From NCBI GenBank assembly GCA_946612185.1, contig CAMOEP010000124.1, forward strand, positions 1 to 6,777: a stretch of 6,777 nt of DNA, given 5' to 3'. Both the position numbers and the translations under genes were made by a program. Of this stretch, positions 6,720 to 6,777 are shown piece by piece; position 1 is the stretch's first letter, and every line of letters starts with the position of its first letter. The notes under the pieces are model-generated. The model did no database searches. It saw nothing but the letters and a program-made list of their open reading frames with translations, and had not been told where the DNA came from. This DNA is from an uncultured Ruminococcus sp. GTDB taxonomy: Bacteria; Bacillota; Clostridia; Oscillospirales; Ruminococcaceae.

Positions 6720-6777
6720 TATTGTTAGGGCGTGTTGACACTATAATAATGCGCAGATTTTTGAGCAGAATTTCTAC

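Noticed and set aside
6735..6747. TTGACA followed by TATAAT as a plus-strand promoter
   Set aside because: The boxes are separated by one base, and no partner box was found at 16-18 bp from either.
1..6777. CRISPR array, tRNA or rRNA gene, transposase
   Set aside because: No regularly spaced repeats, tRNA-like cloverleaf or transposase motifs were found on either strand by eye.

Overview
The window looks like chromosomal DNA of a plant-fibre-degrading Firmicute of the Ruminococcus type (R. flavefaciens-like), from the rumen or gut. This is an inference. It rests on a secreted CBM22-like, dockerin-bearing esterase (a cellulosome component), strong AGGAGG-type ribosome binding sites, sigma-A-like promoters, and an anaerobic-style cobamide gene set with a CbiE-CbiT fusion. 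No mobile element, CRISPR array, tRNA or rRNA could be supported.

Left part (1-3109, + strand): the 3' end of a corrin-ring biosynthesis operon. It holds a precorrin-6A reductase gene cut by the window edge (cbiJ/cobK), a fused precorrin methyltransferase/decarboxylase (cbiET) and cobyrinic acid a,c-diamide synthase (cbiA). Both junctions are 4-bp stop/start overlaps (GTGA and ATGA), each preceded by a Shine-Dalgarno sequence, so translation is probably coupled. Together the three enzymes reduce the macrocycle, methylate C5 and C15 and decarboxylate the C12 acetate, then amidate side chains a and c. The rest of the pathway and any cobalamin riboswitch would lie upstream of the window.

Middle part (3110-5147, + strand): a separate transcription unit with its own promoter (TTGACG, 16 bp, TATAAT), a Shine-Dalgarno that fixes the start at ATG 3220, one gene and a perfect 11-bp stem terminator. 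The product is a secreted protein of 626 residues: signal peptide, CBM22-like carbohydrate-binding module, internal type I dockerin, SGNH/GDSL esterase domain and a C-terminal domain I do not recognise. It most likely deacylates plant polysaccharide while docked on a cellulosome.

Right part (5279-6777, - strand): a convergent gene for a 446-residue DNA-binding protein with two tandem XRE-like helix-turn-helix modules and a large C-terminal domain of unknown function. A promoter (TTGATT, 17 bp, extended TGG-TACAAT) and a Shine-Dalgarno place its start at 6619 rather than 6640. The last ~100 bases hold a weak minus-strand hairpin and unassigned AT-rich sequence.

The strongest candidates for something undescribed are the duplicated-HTH regulator with its unknown C-terminal domain and the C-terminal domain of the esterase. 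No complete novel multi-gene system is visible.
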